Part shown: piece after piece, positions 23,984-31,957 of the stretch
How positions within the stretch are numbered: the stretch's first letter is position 1
How the letters are laid out: every line of letters starts with the position of its first letter
Origin: CAYMBP01 sp964388745
Lineage (GTDB): Bacteria > Babelota > Babeliae > Babelales > RVW-14
Assembly (NCBI GenBank): GCA_964388745.1
Contig: CAYMBP010000018.1
Location: 1-32,010, forward strand
Length of the DNA stretch: 32,010 nt
Direction of reading: 5' to 3'
Translations under genes and position numbers: made by a program
The notes under the pieces: generated by a model
What the model was told of the DNA's origin: nothing
Databases searched by the model: none
What the model saw: only the letters and a program-made list of their open reading frames with translations

Positions 23984-25612
23984 TTATGATCCGTCAGGAT
24001 TGTAAGGTATTCCAGGAAGAGGGTCATAGGTTGATGCAGATGGAATATCGATATTAAGAAGGTGTGCAAGTGTGATAGGTAATTGAGGCATGTATACTTT
24101 TTCATGAATAACATTGTGGGTAATTCGCCCTTTGCGGTAAATCATGAGTGGGACATGAGTATCATATTCGTAAGGGGTCATATGAGATGTTCCTTTGGGA
24201 TAGTTAGTAATGAGGCAGTAGGGTGATGGTTGAATAATAATATCGCCTGAACGTTCATAATATAATTGATTTTTATAAAACTGTTCAAGATCTTTTTCTT
24301 GCAAGGAGAGTTGCTTAAGATCATCTGCTCGCCAGGCATTTTTTATGCCAGGTCTTTGCTTAAGAAGATTACATAATGTTTTCTCTATCTTCGTTCGTTC
24401 AGATCTTTTTTTTGACCGAAGTATTTTTTTGTTAAGTGTAAAGCTTGTTGGTTCATATTTCATAATAATATGATCATTTTGTTGAAGCTTACACTTGTTT
24501 ATTAAATCGTTATTAAGTGTTTTAATAAGTTCATCCGCTACTAAGCGATGAGCTTTTGAGTATCCTTTTGCTTGCGTAATTTCTGGGATTGGGGCAATGC
24601 CATGATCTGCTGTAAAAACAATAAGAAGATTAGATGGGTCTACATGGTGAGTTAATTTTTTAAAAAAGGCACCAAGTTGTTTGTCTATATGGTAAAAGAG
24701 GTCAATATGCTCTTTGGAGTCTGGTCCATAAATATGGCCGGCAAGATCAAAGTTGCTTAAAGATATCCATAAAAGAAGTGATGAACCATCAGCTGATTCT
24801 TCTTCAACGCATGAGAGAGCAACATCAAGAAGCATTTGGCTTGCTTGCGGTGCTTTAGAAAAATACTCATATGCATTTGATTTATTGTTTTTGATAGGAA
24901 TTGCCTCATTGCCGGCCATAACAAAGTCATATCCAGCAAAACGATAATCATTAGCAAAAGGAAAGTCATATGCTGCTTTATTGTCAGGATAAGCAAGCTT
25001 CCACGAAAAGTGTGATGCTGTTGTTAAATAATCTTCGGCATTTGTTTTTGCTGCCCAGTTTGGAAGTGTTTTATAAAAAGATGGCGTTGAATCCATTTTC
25101 CCTGTTTTAGTATTAAACCATACAGCTTTACCAAGCTGATGAGCCATAGAAATTGCTGGGTGGTCTTTTATTGAAAGAGCTATAGATTTGTGCTTTTTTC
25201 CTAGAGGGGAATGCAATATAAATTGATCTGAAAGACCATCGATCATTGTTCGTTGTGATGATTCTTGTCTGTTTCCATTAATAGTTGTCTCTTCATAAAT
25301 AATTTTTTCATAGGTTTCTGGGTGAATCCACTGATTAGTAATGGCACCATGATCTTTGGGTAAAACAGCAGTACTGAGCGTATGATGGCCTGGAGTTGTT
25401 TCAGGAATACCATGTGGAAAATAGGCTCGCTGATAAAATGTTGCTTGTTTCATCATCTGTTTGATTCCGCCGGTTAAATGGTGTTTAAGTTTAGGGAAAA
25501 AATGATATGCTCCTTGATCCAAAATAATGACGACGGTAAGGCTGGGAGGTTTGGTCATGATGCTTGAACAAATACCGAATATAAAGTAAAGTGCGAGAAG
25601 TGATTTTTTCAT
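23984..25612 (-). CDS. Exported alkaline-phosphatase-superfamily phosphohydrolase (PafA/NPP-like), copy 2
   Basis: 542 aa with a signal peptide (MKKSLLALYFIFGICSSIMT) and a GAGGAG ribosome binding site. It shares its whole layout with the protein at 17970-19631: LTVVIILDQGAYHF with metal-ligand Asp32, Thr72 nucleophile in PETTPGHHTLST (T-x-x-G-H), LSNFDLAGHIYGPDS, VFTADHGIAPIPE, and the C-terminal YDTHVPLMIY with its metal-ligand His. The C-terminal segments also align (MPQLPITLAHLL versus IPQLSVTLADKL). Probably a periplasmic or secreted zinc phosphatase or phosphodiesterase. The two copies differ around the nucleophile (ETTPGH versus TTATGH), so they may have different substrates. Confidence 0.87.
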   Translation of the reverse strand: MKKSLLALYFIFGICSSIMTKPPSLTVVIILDQGAYHFFPKLKHHLTGGIKQMMKQATFYQRAYFPHGIPETTPGHHTLSTAVLPKDHGAITNQWIHPETYEKIIYEETTINGNRQESSQRTMIDGLSDQFILHSPLGKKHKSIALSIKDHPAISMAHQLGKAVWFNTKTGKMDSTPSFYKTLPNWAAKTNAEDYLTTASHFSWKLAYPDNKAAYDFPFANDYRFAGYDFVMAGNEAIPIKNNKSNAYEYFSKAPQASQMLLDVALSCVEEESADGSSLLLWISLSNFDLAGHIYGPDSKEHIDLFYHIDKQLGAFFKKLTHHVDPSNLLIVFTADHGIAPIPEITQAKGYSKAHRLVADELIKTLNNDLINKCKLQQNDHIIMKYEPTSFTLNKKILRSKKRSERTKIEKTLCNLLKQRPGIKNAWRADDLKQLSLQEKDLEQFYKNQLYYERSGDIIIQPSPYCLITNYPKGTSHMTPYEYDTHVPLMIYRKGRITHNVIHEKVYMPQLPITLAHLLNIDIPSASTYDPLPGIPYNPDGS

Positions 25613-25647
25613 TAAGGCTCCTCTGTTTTAAAGGGCTATAATTTTTT

Positions 25648-26622
25648 ATGATTAGAGTAGAGTGCTTTTTAAGAAAAAGAGAAGTGTTTTATAGAATTTA
25701 CTATAAAGTGATTATTCTCTTATGTTTTTTTGTATGGAATTTTTCTTGTTTCTTGCTTAGCTTTGAACTTAAAAAATGTAGTGAAATAGGACAAAAGGCT
25801 GGGCGTACTTACTTTCGTTGTGAAGTAGAGCTTGAAGAGCATGAAGAAGGTTTATATTTAGAGGGTTTTGAGAGCTCTTTAATTCATCCTGGTTGTAATG
25901 ATATTCAGTATAAGGTTAAGGGAACACCAATTTCTCGATATATTCCTTCGTTTAAAAAGCAGCGACAGTTTTACAATCAACATATAAGCCTTATTGTCTC
26001 TTGCCTTTTATCTAAAAATTTTGATGAGTCAATTCCTATTATGTTACTTGTCTCATCAGTTGTACTTTATGCTAACAAGACAAATAAAGCAGAAGTTAAA
26101 GTTGCGCCCTGTTTTCGAAAAAAAAGGGGGATTATGGGTAGCCCAAAGAGTCAAGCAAAGAGCGTTGAGCAAAGTGCTCAAGAAGTTAGTACTACAGCAG
26201 TGTTTTTTCCTTCTTCACTTATTAATCGAGTCTGGTATTTGTATCGTTTTTTATATCGTTGCTGGGTGTTTTTATTTATCTTACTTTTTTGTATGAATTT
26301 GGGAGGGTATAAGACTTCAAACGAGACTTTTTTTTGTATGATACTTATTATTTTTTGTGGGCTTTATCCGTTTATTCAATGGGATAAGTGTTCTTTTATG
26401 GTTGTTTTGGGGGCATTATTTTTTCTTGGTTTTGCGTCAAGTTATTGTATGCTTAGTGATAGTGTTTCTGGATATACATCGTGGTGGAAGCGTACATTCG
26501 CGCGGATTTGTGCTTTTAGTATAATGCCGCTTTTTGTCTATTGGTATGTGAGCACCACAATAGAGAACCCCCCTTCTACCGAAGTTGCTTTGCAGCATCA
26601 AGAAGGGGGGAAATTTACTTAG
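25648..26622 (+). CDS. Membrane protein of unknown function with an N-terminal exported domain
   Basis: 324 aa. One hydrophobic segment (about 20-38) is followed by a soluble domain of about 160 residues with several Cys (44, 58, 83, 119, 155), then a Lys/Ser/Gln linker and four membrane segments (about 202-217, 226-243, 249-265, 285-302). The soluble part (EGLYLEGFESSLIHPG, then PISRYIPSFKKQRQFYN and the C-terminal KVAPCF) loosely recalls the N-terminal domain of DsbD-like thiol-disulfide proteins. The CxxC motifs of DsbD are not evident, so I make no functional call. There is no good ribosome binding site before the first ATG, so the start may be further in. The 3' end carries a GC-rich hairpin and overlaps hpf by 4 nt tail to tail. 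Confidence 0.6.
   Translation: MIRVECFLRKREVFYRIYYKVIILLCFFVWNFSCFLLSFELKKCSEIGQKAGRTYFRCEVELEEHEEGLYLEGFESSLIHPGCNDIQYKVKGTPISRYIPSFKKQRQFYNQHISLIVSCLLSKNFDESIPIMLLVSSVVLYANKTNKAEVKVAPCFRKKRGIMGSPKSQAKSVEQSAQEVSTTAVFFPSSLINRVWYLYRFLYRCWVFLFILLFCMNLGGYKTSNETFFCMILIIFCGLYPFIQWDKCSFMVVLGALFFLGFASSYCMLSDSVSGYTSWWKRTFARICAFSIMPLFVYWYVSTTIENPPSTEVALQHQEGGKFT
26568..26610. other. GC-rich hairpin at the end of a coding region
   Basis: CCCCCCTTCT (26568-26577) pairs perfectly with AGAAGGGGGG (26601-26610). The loop holds a second 5-bp helix (GTTGC-TTT-GCAGC, one G.T pair). It lies within the last codons of the membrane protein gene, just before the convergent end of hpf. No T tract follows on either strand. 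Confidence 0.6.
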
Positions 26623-26969
26623 CTCTTCGTAAAGCGAGTTTTTTCTGTTTCATGTTTTTGATGTGCATCACGAAGTTTCTCTTTCTCTTTTCTTATTTGG
26701 CCAAACATTTTGTCAATACAATCATCAACTGCTACGTACATATCTGTACCTTCGTCATGAGCATTAAGATTATAATGTTTAGTTCGTAAATGAAACTCAA
26801 CAGAATGATGTGGGTGAAGGCTGTTTGCTTTGAGCCAGATCTCAAGAGAGAATGGAGTGTGCTGAGCTTCATCTCTTAAAATATCATGAATTCGCTCAAG
26901 TTTTTGATGAACATGTTGCTCAAGTGGGTTTGAGTGTTCCATATTGTGGAAAGTAATTTTAATACTCAT
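26619..26969 (-). CDS. hpf: Ribosome hibernation promoting factor, short form
   Basis: 116 aa with the HPF/YfiA fold: MSIKITFHNMEHSNPLEQHV (first strand and helix), FSLEIWLKANSLHPHHSVEFHL and an amphipathic helix ending DMYVAVDDCIDKMFGQIRKE, followed by a short charged tail. HPF binds the 30S decoding and mRNA channel in stationary phase and promotes ribosome dimerisation or inactivation. The length matches the short type without the C-terminal dimerisation domain of long HPF. It is the last gene of the dnaX-der-lptB-hpf operon, 23 nt after lptB. Next to lptB is its classical place in Gram-negative genomes, but the intervening rpoN is missing. Confidence 0.9.
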   Translation of the reverse strand: MSIKITFHNMEHSNPLEQHVHQKLERIHDILRDEAQHTPFSLEIWLKANSLHPHHSVEFHLRTKHYNLNAHDEGTDMYVAVDDCIDKMFGQIRKEKEKLRDAHQKHETEKTRFTKS

Positions 26970-26992
26970 AACAATCCTTCTTTATTGAGATA

Positions 26993-27775
26993 TTATAATG
27001 ATTCCTTCTTTGCTGTAAATTTGTTAACCATTTCATCATAAAACTGATTACCAAGATATGATGACTTAGTCTCTTCATTTTGTAGGATATCATGAATATT
27101 GCCTGATGTAATTACTCTGCCTGACATAATAACAAAGACTGTATCTGCAATTGAAAAAAGTTGATCAACATGATGGTCAGACAATATTAGACCAATTTTT
27201 TTCTGAGCAATACTTGAAAAAATATCTTTGAGTTCATAAATTGATTTTGGGTCTACTCCAGCAAAGGGTTCATCAAGTAAAATCATGCTAGGGTGCATAA
27301 GAAGTGTGCGAGCGACTTCAAGTTTTCTTTTTTGTCCGCCAGATAAAGTGCCTGCAGATTGCTTTATGCGATTTTGTAAAGAAGTTTTTTCAAGCCAATA
27401 TTCCATTTGTTCAATAAATTCTTTTTTATTTTTTCCTTGCCAATAATCATGATATTCATAGACAAGTTTAAGATTATCTTCAACTGAAAAATCAACAAAA
27501 AGTGATGATTGTTGTGCTAAATATGAAAGTCCAAGATTAACCCGTGCAGAAACATCAAGATGATTAATCAGATATTCTTTAAATAAAATGCGGTTTATTG
27601 ACGTTTGAGCTTTAGGGTTGCGATAAAGTCCCATAATATTTTTTAAAAGAGTTGTTTTACCTGCACCATTTGGTCCAAGAAGTGCAGTTACTACTCCAGC
27701 CTGAGCATTTAGGCTGATATCAGTGAGTAACGTTGTGTTCCCCGCTGTATAATTGAGTGATGTTATCTTTAACAC
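26993..27775 (-). CDS. lptB: LPS export ABC transporter ATP-binding protein
   Basis: 260 aa, starting at GTG 27775, 5 nt after der; the TAAGG ribosome binding site overlaps the end of der. Walker A is GPNGAGKTT (34-42), the Q-loop region LGLSYLAQQSSLF matches LptB's GYLPQE-type block, the signature is LSGGQ (144-148), and Walker B with the LptB hallmark is ILLDEPFAGVD (165-175), then the H-loop SDHH. LptB powers extraction of lipopolysaccharide from the inner membrane with LptFG and LptC. Presence of the gene argues for an LPS-bearing or LPS-like outer membrane. The substitution of Gln for Pro in the usual YLPQ is minor. Confidence 0.88.
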   Translation of the reverse strand: MLKITSLNYTAGNTTLLTDISLNAQAGVVTALLGPNGAGKTTLLKNIMGLYRNPKAQTSINRILFKEYLINHLDVSARVNLGLSYLAQQSSLFVDFSVEDNLKLVYEYHDYWQGKNKKEFIEQMEYWLEKTSLQNRIKQSAGTLSGGQKRKLEVARTLLMHPSMILLDEPFAGVDPKSIYELKDIFSSIAQKKIGLILSDHHVDQLFSIADTVFVIMSGRVITSGNIHDILQNEETKSSYLGNQFYDEMVNKFTAKKESL

Positions 27776-27780
27776 GTTTT

Positions 27781-29103
27781 TTAGACCTTACGCGTCATTA
27801 GCTGAAGAGGGCACCCTTTAAAATCGTACTTATCTCGTAAAATATTTTCAATACAACCAAGTGCTGCATCATCAAACCACTCTGGGTGGTTGACATGAAG
27901 AACAAATGAAGGGACTTTACCCGGAACATTGCGAATTTTAAACAGGCGCAATGGTTGGCGGTTGTGATAAAGCGGCTTGCGCTTGAGCGCTTCTTGAACA
28001 TGCTCATTCACCTCAGAAGAGTTGAGTGGTTGTTGTGCTCGTTGATGAATGGTATCAAGCTCTTTGAAAATTTTGCCAATATTTTTTTTCGTCATACATG
28101 AAGTATAGAGAATAGGAATTTTTCTAAAAATAAAATCATATTCTGCCAAATTTACGTCAATGCTATAACGGATTGCTTCATCCATAATATCTGTCTTATT
28201 GATGATAACCAAAATGTTTTTCTTTTCTTCATAAGCGTAAAAAAGAAGTTTCAATTCTTGATCACTGATGCTTGCTTGAGAACCATCAATCATCAAAATG
28301 ACTGTGTCTGTTGTTCGAATAGATTCAAGCGAACTTTTTACCATGAGCTCTTCAAGGTCATCATTAACACGTCGTTTTCTTCGTACCCCTGCGGTGTCAA
28401 TTAACTTAATTGACTCACCATGATACTTGATGGTTTCAGCAATTGCTTCTCGTGTGGTACCAGCAATGTCTGAGACAATTGATCGTTCCTGTTTGGTCAG
28501 AATATTCATGAGTGATGATTTACCCACGTTTGGTTTGCCGATAATCACAATGTTGTATCGACACTTCTCTTCAACAATTGTTTTTGGCTCAGGAAGTTGT
28601 GCGGTAACGTAATCAAGAAGATCTGCAATCCCGGTTCCATGAATACTGGAAATATTAAGACGCTCCTTAAACCCAAGCTGATAAAACTCATGCTCATTTT
28701 CATACATACGATTAATATTATCTGATTTGTTGATGACAAGCAATGTTGGTTTTTGAGCGCGATGTACAATGCGAGCAATTTCTTTATCTTCATAGGTAAG
28801 TCCATCTTTGCCATCACAAATAAATAATAACAAATCACCTTGTTGCATTAAGTTGATAACTTTTTCTTGTACTTTGCGCTGAATTTCATCAGTGTTTTTT
28901 CTAAAAGTCATACCACCTGTGTCAACAAGAGAAAATTGTTTATTATCCCAGTTAACAGTTGTATTGAGCGCGTCACGAGTAACACCAGAACGAGAAAAAA
29001 CAATGCTTTTTTTCTCTTCTGCAAGGCGGTTAAAAAGAGTTGATTTGCCGACGTTAGTTCGTCCAACAAGTAGAACAGTCGGTAATTTTTTTGTTATATT
29101 CAT
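27781..29103 (-). CDS. der: Ribosome biogenesis GTPase Der (EngA)
   Basis: 440 aa with the diagnostic tandem G domains. Domain 1 has P-loop GRTNVGKST (14-22), DTGG (61-64) and NKSD (125-128). Domain 2 has GKPNVGKSS (189-197), DTAG (236-239) followed by VRRKRRV, and NKTD (302-305). The C-terminal KH-like domain includes KIRNVPGKVPSFVLHVNHPE, a close match to the family. Der acts in maturation of the 50S subunit. It starts 50 nt after dnaX, with only a weak ribosome binding site, and is followed after 5 nt by lptB. Confidence 0.96.
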   Translation of the reverse strand: MNITKKLPTVLLVGRTNVGKSTLFNRLAEEKKSIVFSRSGVTRDALNTTVNWDNKQFSLVDTGGMTFRKNTDEIQRKVQEKVINLMQQGDLLLFICDGKDGLTYEDKEIARIVHRAQKPTLLVINKSDNINRMYENEHEFYQLGFKERLNISSIHGTGIADLLDYVTAQLPEPKTIVEEKCRYNIVIIGKPNVGKSSLMNILTKQERSIVSDIAGTTREAIAETIKYHGESIKLIDTAGVRRKRRVNDDLEELMVKSSLESIRTTDTVILMIDGSQASISDQELKLLFYAYEEKKNILVIINKTDIMDEAIRYSIDVNLAEYDFIFRKIPILYTSCMTKKNIGKIFKELDTIHQRAQQPLNSSEVNEHVQEALKRKPLYHNRQPLRLFKIRNVPGKVPSFVLHVNHPEWFDDAALGCIENILRDKYDFKGCPLQLMTRKV

Positions 29104-29153
29104 AATAATTGCCAGTATGGTGCGAATAAGGATATTTACAAACAGGTGATTTT

Positions 29154-30959
29154 TTAATTGTCAATATTTTTCTTAATTGTACCGGGAAAATAAGAAATTA
29201 GCAAGTGAGCTTGAGGCCATTTATCTTTATTTTTGATATCTACCGGCGCAGCTTGCGCAGCGGATTGCCGATTATTAGAGGTTTTTTGGTAGGTGCTGGA
29301 TCGCTGATATGGTTTGGGTGTTGGTGTCTGCGGAGCTGCTTGAGCCGGCTTTTCAGTTTGTTCGGGCAATTGAGCAACCGGACGTAGAGTTGGCTTAAGG
29401 CTGCTTGAAGATTTTTGGTAAGTAAATTGCTCAAAGGATGAAAATTGTTTTTTGATAAGTGGTTTCCAGGTTGGCTCTTTATCATTGATTGATTCAGTGA
29501 TAAAGGTATTGTTTGTTTTCAGCGTGATCGTACAGGTCTGTGTTGCCTCATCAAAGCCATGGAATTGTGCACTTGCAAAAATTGAGTGCAGCATAAGGTC
29601 TGCCTGTTGCAGTTCATTAATAAACTGTTGCCATGGAGAGGCAGCTTGGATGCTTTTTGCTTGCGGGGCTGGCTTTTTTGTTTGTTCTGGTGCAGGGGCC
29701 TGATGGCGTACTGATTGAGGTTGCCCTGAGTTTGTTGATTGACTTTTTTGTGTTGCATTTTGAGATGAGCGACTACTTGGTGCTTGATGATTAACTTCGG
29801 TACCTGCTGTTTTAAGCTGTTCATGAGCGTTAGGGTTATTAATTTGATTACAGAGTAACAGCAGTGTGAGTTCAAGCGTTGCATGTTTTTTGCTTGTTCT
29901 CATAAAAATTTCTTCTTGGTGTCCCATAAGTTGAAGCATGTTATAGAGATGATGAAGAGAAATTTTTGATAAGAGATTCTTATCAATTCCTTCAGATAGA
30001 GTGCAGATACCAGATAGTGCTAAATTATGCTTGAGCCAGATACAAGAGCGAATACCATTATAAATTGAGTCCCATAGGTCTGTTGGGTTATGTTGTTCAA
30101 AATTATGTTCTTGCAAAACAGTGAGTAATTCTTCTGAGCTTTCATGGAATAAGGAAGAAATGATCGCAATAATAAACGAAGCATTGACGTTACCAAGTAC
30201 AGCTGTAACGGATTTGTGTGTAATAGAAGTATCATGTAAGCGTACTTGTTCAAGCAAGTTAAGTGCATCGCGGGCAGAGCCTCCTGCTTCTCGGGCAAGA
30301 ATGCTTAATGCATTTTCTTCAATTGGAATCTCTTCACTTATGCAAACATAGCGAAGAATTGTGATGAGATCTTCATCTTTTAAAGAGGGAAATTGCGCCT
30401 GAAAGCAGCGAGAAAGAACGGTTGCTGGAATTTTTTGTAGTTCGGTAGTAGCTAAGATAAAAATAACTGAATTTGGTGGCTCTTCTAAAATTTTTAAAAA
30501 AGCATTAAACGCTGCCTTGCTCAGCATGTGAGCTTCGTCAATCAGGTAGACTTTTTTGCGTCCAATGACAGGGAAGTAACTTGATGCTTCAATAATAGTA
30601 CGAACATTATCAACACCAGTATGTGAGGCTCCATCAATTTCAATAAAGTCAGGATGGTTGCCATGGGTAACAGAGGTGCATGATTGACAATTCATACAGG
30701 GAAGCTGTTGCGTGGTTGGCGCCTTTTGAAATTGCTCAAGAGCATCACAATTGACTGCCCTTGCAAAAATACGAGCTGTTGATGTTTTGCCACATCCTCG
30801 CTGTCCAGAAAAAAGATAGACCGGAAAGAAGATGTTCCGGTACAGGCTATTTTTCAGCATACGCAACGGGGTTTCTTGCCCAACAATGGTATCAAGCGTT
30901 GTTGGACGATATTTTCGTGCAAGATTGAGATGCGTTATTGTGGTCGATTCTTGTGACAT
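29154..30959 (-). CDS. dnaX: DNA polymerase III subunit gamma/tau
   Basis: 601 aa. The N-terminal AAA+ clamp-loader part has ARKYRPTTLDTIVGQ, Walker A GQRGCGKTS (52-60), zinc-binding Cys 71, 88, 91 and 94 (CMNCQSC), Walker B DEAH (141-144) and sensor-1/arginine finger region TTELQKIPATVLSRC. A Gln/Pro/Ser/Ala-rich linker (about 385-430) leads to a tau-type C-terminal domain with TITLKTNNTFITESINDKEP. I saw no obvious slippery site for production of a short gamma form, but did not search exhaustively. It starts 1 nt after the oxidoreductase stop codon. Proximity of dnaX to the SRP RNA gene is common in bacteria. Confidence 0.95.
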   Translation of the reverse strand: MSQESTTITHLNLARKYRPTTLDTIVGQETPLRMLKNSLYRNIFFPVYLFSGQRGCGKTSTARIFARAVNCDALEQFQKAPTTQQLPCMNCQSCTSVTHGNHPDFIEIDGASHTGVDNVRTIIEASSYFPVIGRKKVYLIDEAHMLSKAAFNAFLKILEEPPNSVIFILATTELQKIPATVLSRCFQAQFPSLKDEDLITILRYVCISEEIPIEENALSILAREAGGSARDALNLLEQVRLHDTSITHKSVTAVLGNVNASFIIAIISSLFHESSEELLTVLQEHNFEQHNPTDLWDSIYNGIRSCIWLKHNLALSGICTLSEGIDKNLLSKISLHHLYNMLQLMGHQEEIFMRTSKKHATLELTLLLLCNQINNPNAHEQLKTAGTEVNHQAPSSRSSQNATQKSQSTNSGQPQSVRHQAPAPEQTKKPAPQAKSIQAASPWQQFINELQQADLMLHSIFASAQFHGFDEATQTCTITLKTNNTFITESINDKEPTWKPLIKKQFSSFEQFTYQKSSSSLKPTLRPVAQLPEQTEKPAQAAPQTPTPKPYQRSSTYQKTSNNRQSAAQAAPVDIKNKDKWPQAHLLISYFPGTIKKNIDN

Positions 30960-30960
30960 G

Positions 30961-31569
30961 CTACTTTGACTGTAAAAACTGTTTTGAGCATTGCTTTACC
31001 AGTGACGTGGCATGTTTTTCAATATCATCTGGTGAGAGTTTGTGAACACTGCCAATATCATAAAAAGTGTACTGCTTTATGCCAATAAAATCAAAGGTTT
31101 TGCTCAGCTGCCGACGTTCAAGATCACCGTCAAGCCAGCGTCGTCGCCACAATGGTTGAAAGGAGCTTTGAACCACCAATGCATGTTTAATTTTATGAAG
31201 TGCTTGCGCTCGAGAGCCACCTTTATGTTGCCAGGCAAAGTTGGTAATCAAATCAATCCAGGTTTTGAGAATACCTGGTGTTGAATACCAGTAAATAGGA
31301 TAGACAATCAACAGATAGTCAGCTTCCATAAACCGTTCTTTATTTTCATGAAAGAAAGGGAACTCCTGTAGCGCAGGAATACCATGCTCTTCAATCGGTT
31401 TGTGAGGGAAATAAAAAGGAATATCTGCGTGATGTTTATAAAGGTCAAGCCGATCGACAAATGCGCCTTGCCGTTCAAGGTGATCTGTTGCATGAGCAAA
31501 AAGCTTGCTGCTCAGAGATGATGGATTATGGTTGGCAAGTACGGCATAAATACGAGATGGCTTAGTCAT
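30961..31569 (-). CDS. Flavodoxin-fold NAD(P)H-dependent oxidoreductase (MdaB/KefF type)
   Basis: 202 aa from ATG 31569. The frame runs open to 31617, but that extension lies inside the SRP RNA gene, so the internal ATG (AGGGG upstream) is taken. The Flavodoxin_2 pattern is clear: IYAVLANHNPSSLSSKLFAH (FMN phosphate loop), EADYLLIVYPIYWYSTPGIL followed by KTWIDLITNFAW, and a later KIKHALVVQSS strand. These FMN or FAD enzymes reduce quinones or related electrophiles with NAD(P)H by two-electron transfer and protect against redox stress. The C-terminal part is family-typical (FIGIKQYTFYDIGSVH). It sits between the SRP RNA and dnaX and is probably read through from the SRP promoter or from an unseen one of its own. 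Confidence 0.87.
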   Translation of the reverse strand: MTKPSRIYAVLANHNPSSLSSKLFAHATDHLERQGAFVDRLDLYKHHADIPFYFPHKPIEEHGIPALQEFPFFHENKERFMEADYLLIVYPIYWYSTPGILKTWIDLITNFAWQHKGGSRAQALHKIKHALVVQSSFQPLWRRRWLDGDLERRQLSKTFDFIGIKQYTFYDIGSVHKLSPDDIEKHATSLVKQCSKQFLQSK

Positions 31570-31587
31570 GATACGAGTACCCCTAAT

Positions 31588-31600
31588 AAAAAAGGGCACG
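31588..31600 (-). terminator. Likely SRP RNA terminator using the closing helix
   Basis: CGTGCCC, the 3' strand of the SRP RNA end helix, runs directly into TTTTTT (31593-31588 on the minus strand). Readthrough would be needed to express the downstream oxidoreductase and dnaX from the same promoter. Confidence 0.5.
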
Positions 31601-31674
31601 ATACAGAGCTTTGACACCTCTGCTGCTTCCTTCCGGACCTGACAGTTTGTGTGTCGTAGCCACTTACCGTGCCC
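31594..31674 (-). ncRNA. ffs: Signal recognition particle RNA (4.5S type)
   Basis: The minus strand contains the invariant SRP domain IV: CAGGTCCGGAAGGAAGCAGC, with the GGAA tetraloop and the asymmetric internal loop that binds Ffh. The ends pair as GGGCACG/CGTGCCC. The molecule is about 81 nt, on the short side for bacterial 4.5S RNA. The closing helix is followed at once by TTTTTT, so it may double as the terminator. Confidence 0.96.
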
Positions 31675-31700
31675 AACTTTATATCAAACTTAATGACTAT

Positions 31701-31729
31701 TTTATAAACGAATTACCTTCTCATGTCAA
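31701..31729 (-). promoter_or_regulatory. Strong promoter for the SRP RNA
   Basis: On the minus strand a perfect TTGACA (31729-31724), a 17-nt spacer and TATAAA (31706-31701). Initiation near 31694 would give a 5' extension of about 20 nt before the mature end, to be removed by processing. Confidence 0.7.
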
Positions 31730-31880
31730 TTATTATTTTTGTAATGTTAGAGTTTCTTGACGCTCTAGAGCCTTTGTGCGATATTCATCCTAATTTTGTA
31801 GTAACGAAAGTTTAGATTATATAAAAAGGTTCAAAAAATGACTTTTTTGAAAGAGATATAGCAAGATAACTTTTAATATG

Positions 31881-31957
31881 ATAGTTATAGAACGTCACCC
31901 TGGAACGAACCTAGTGAGTGATAGGGTCTAGCGATAGATTCTATCGCTACTTGTTAT
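31881..31957 (+). repeat. Dispersed intergenic repeat, copy C
   Basis: 77 nt, nearly identical over the first 57 nt to the inverted copy at 2881-2963 and related to the copy at 9052. It contains a perfect short hairpin, AGCGATAGA-TT-CTATCGCT, directly after the shared GTGATAGGGTCT core; in copy A the second arm of that hairpin is lost. Confidence 0.85.

Noticed and set aside
31737..31830. Plus-strand promoter at TTGACG near 31769 driving a gene off the right edge
   Set aside because: The matching -10 (GATATT) is weak, no start codon with a ribosome binding site follows, and the repeat copy lies downstream.
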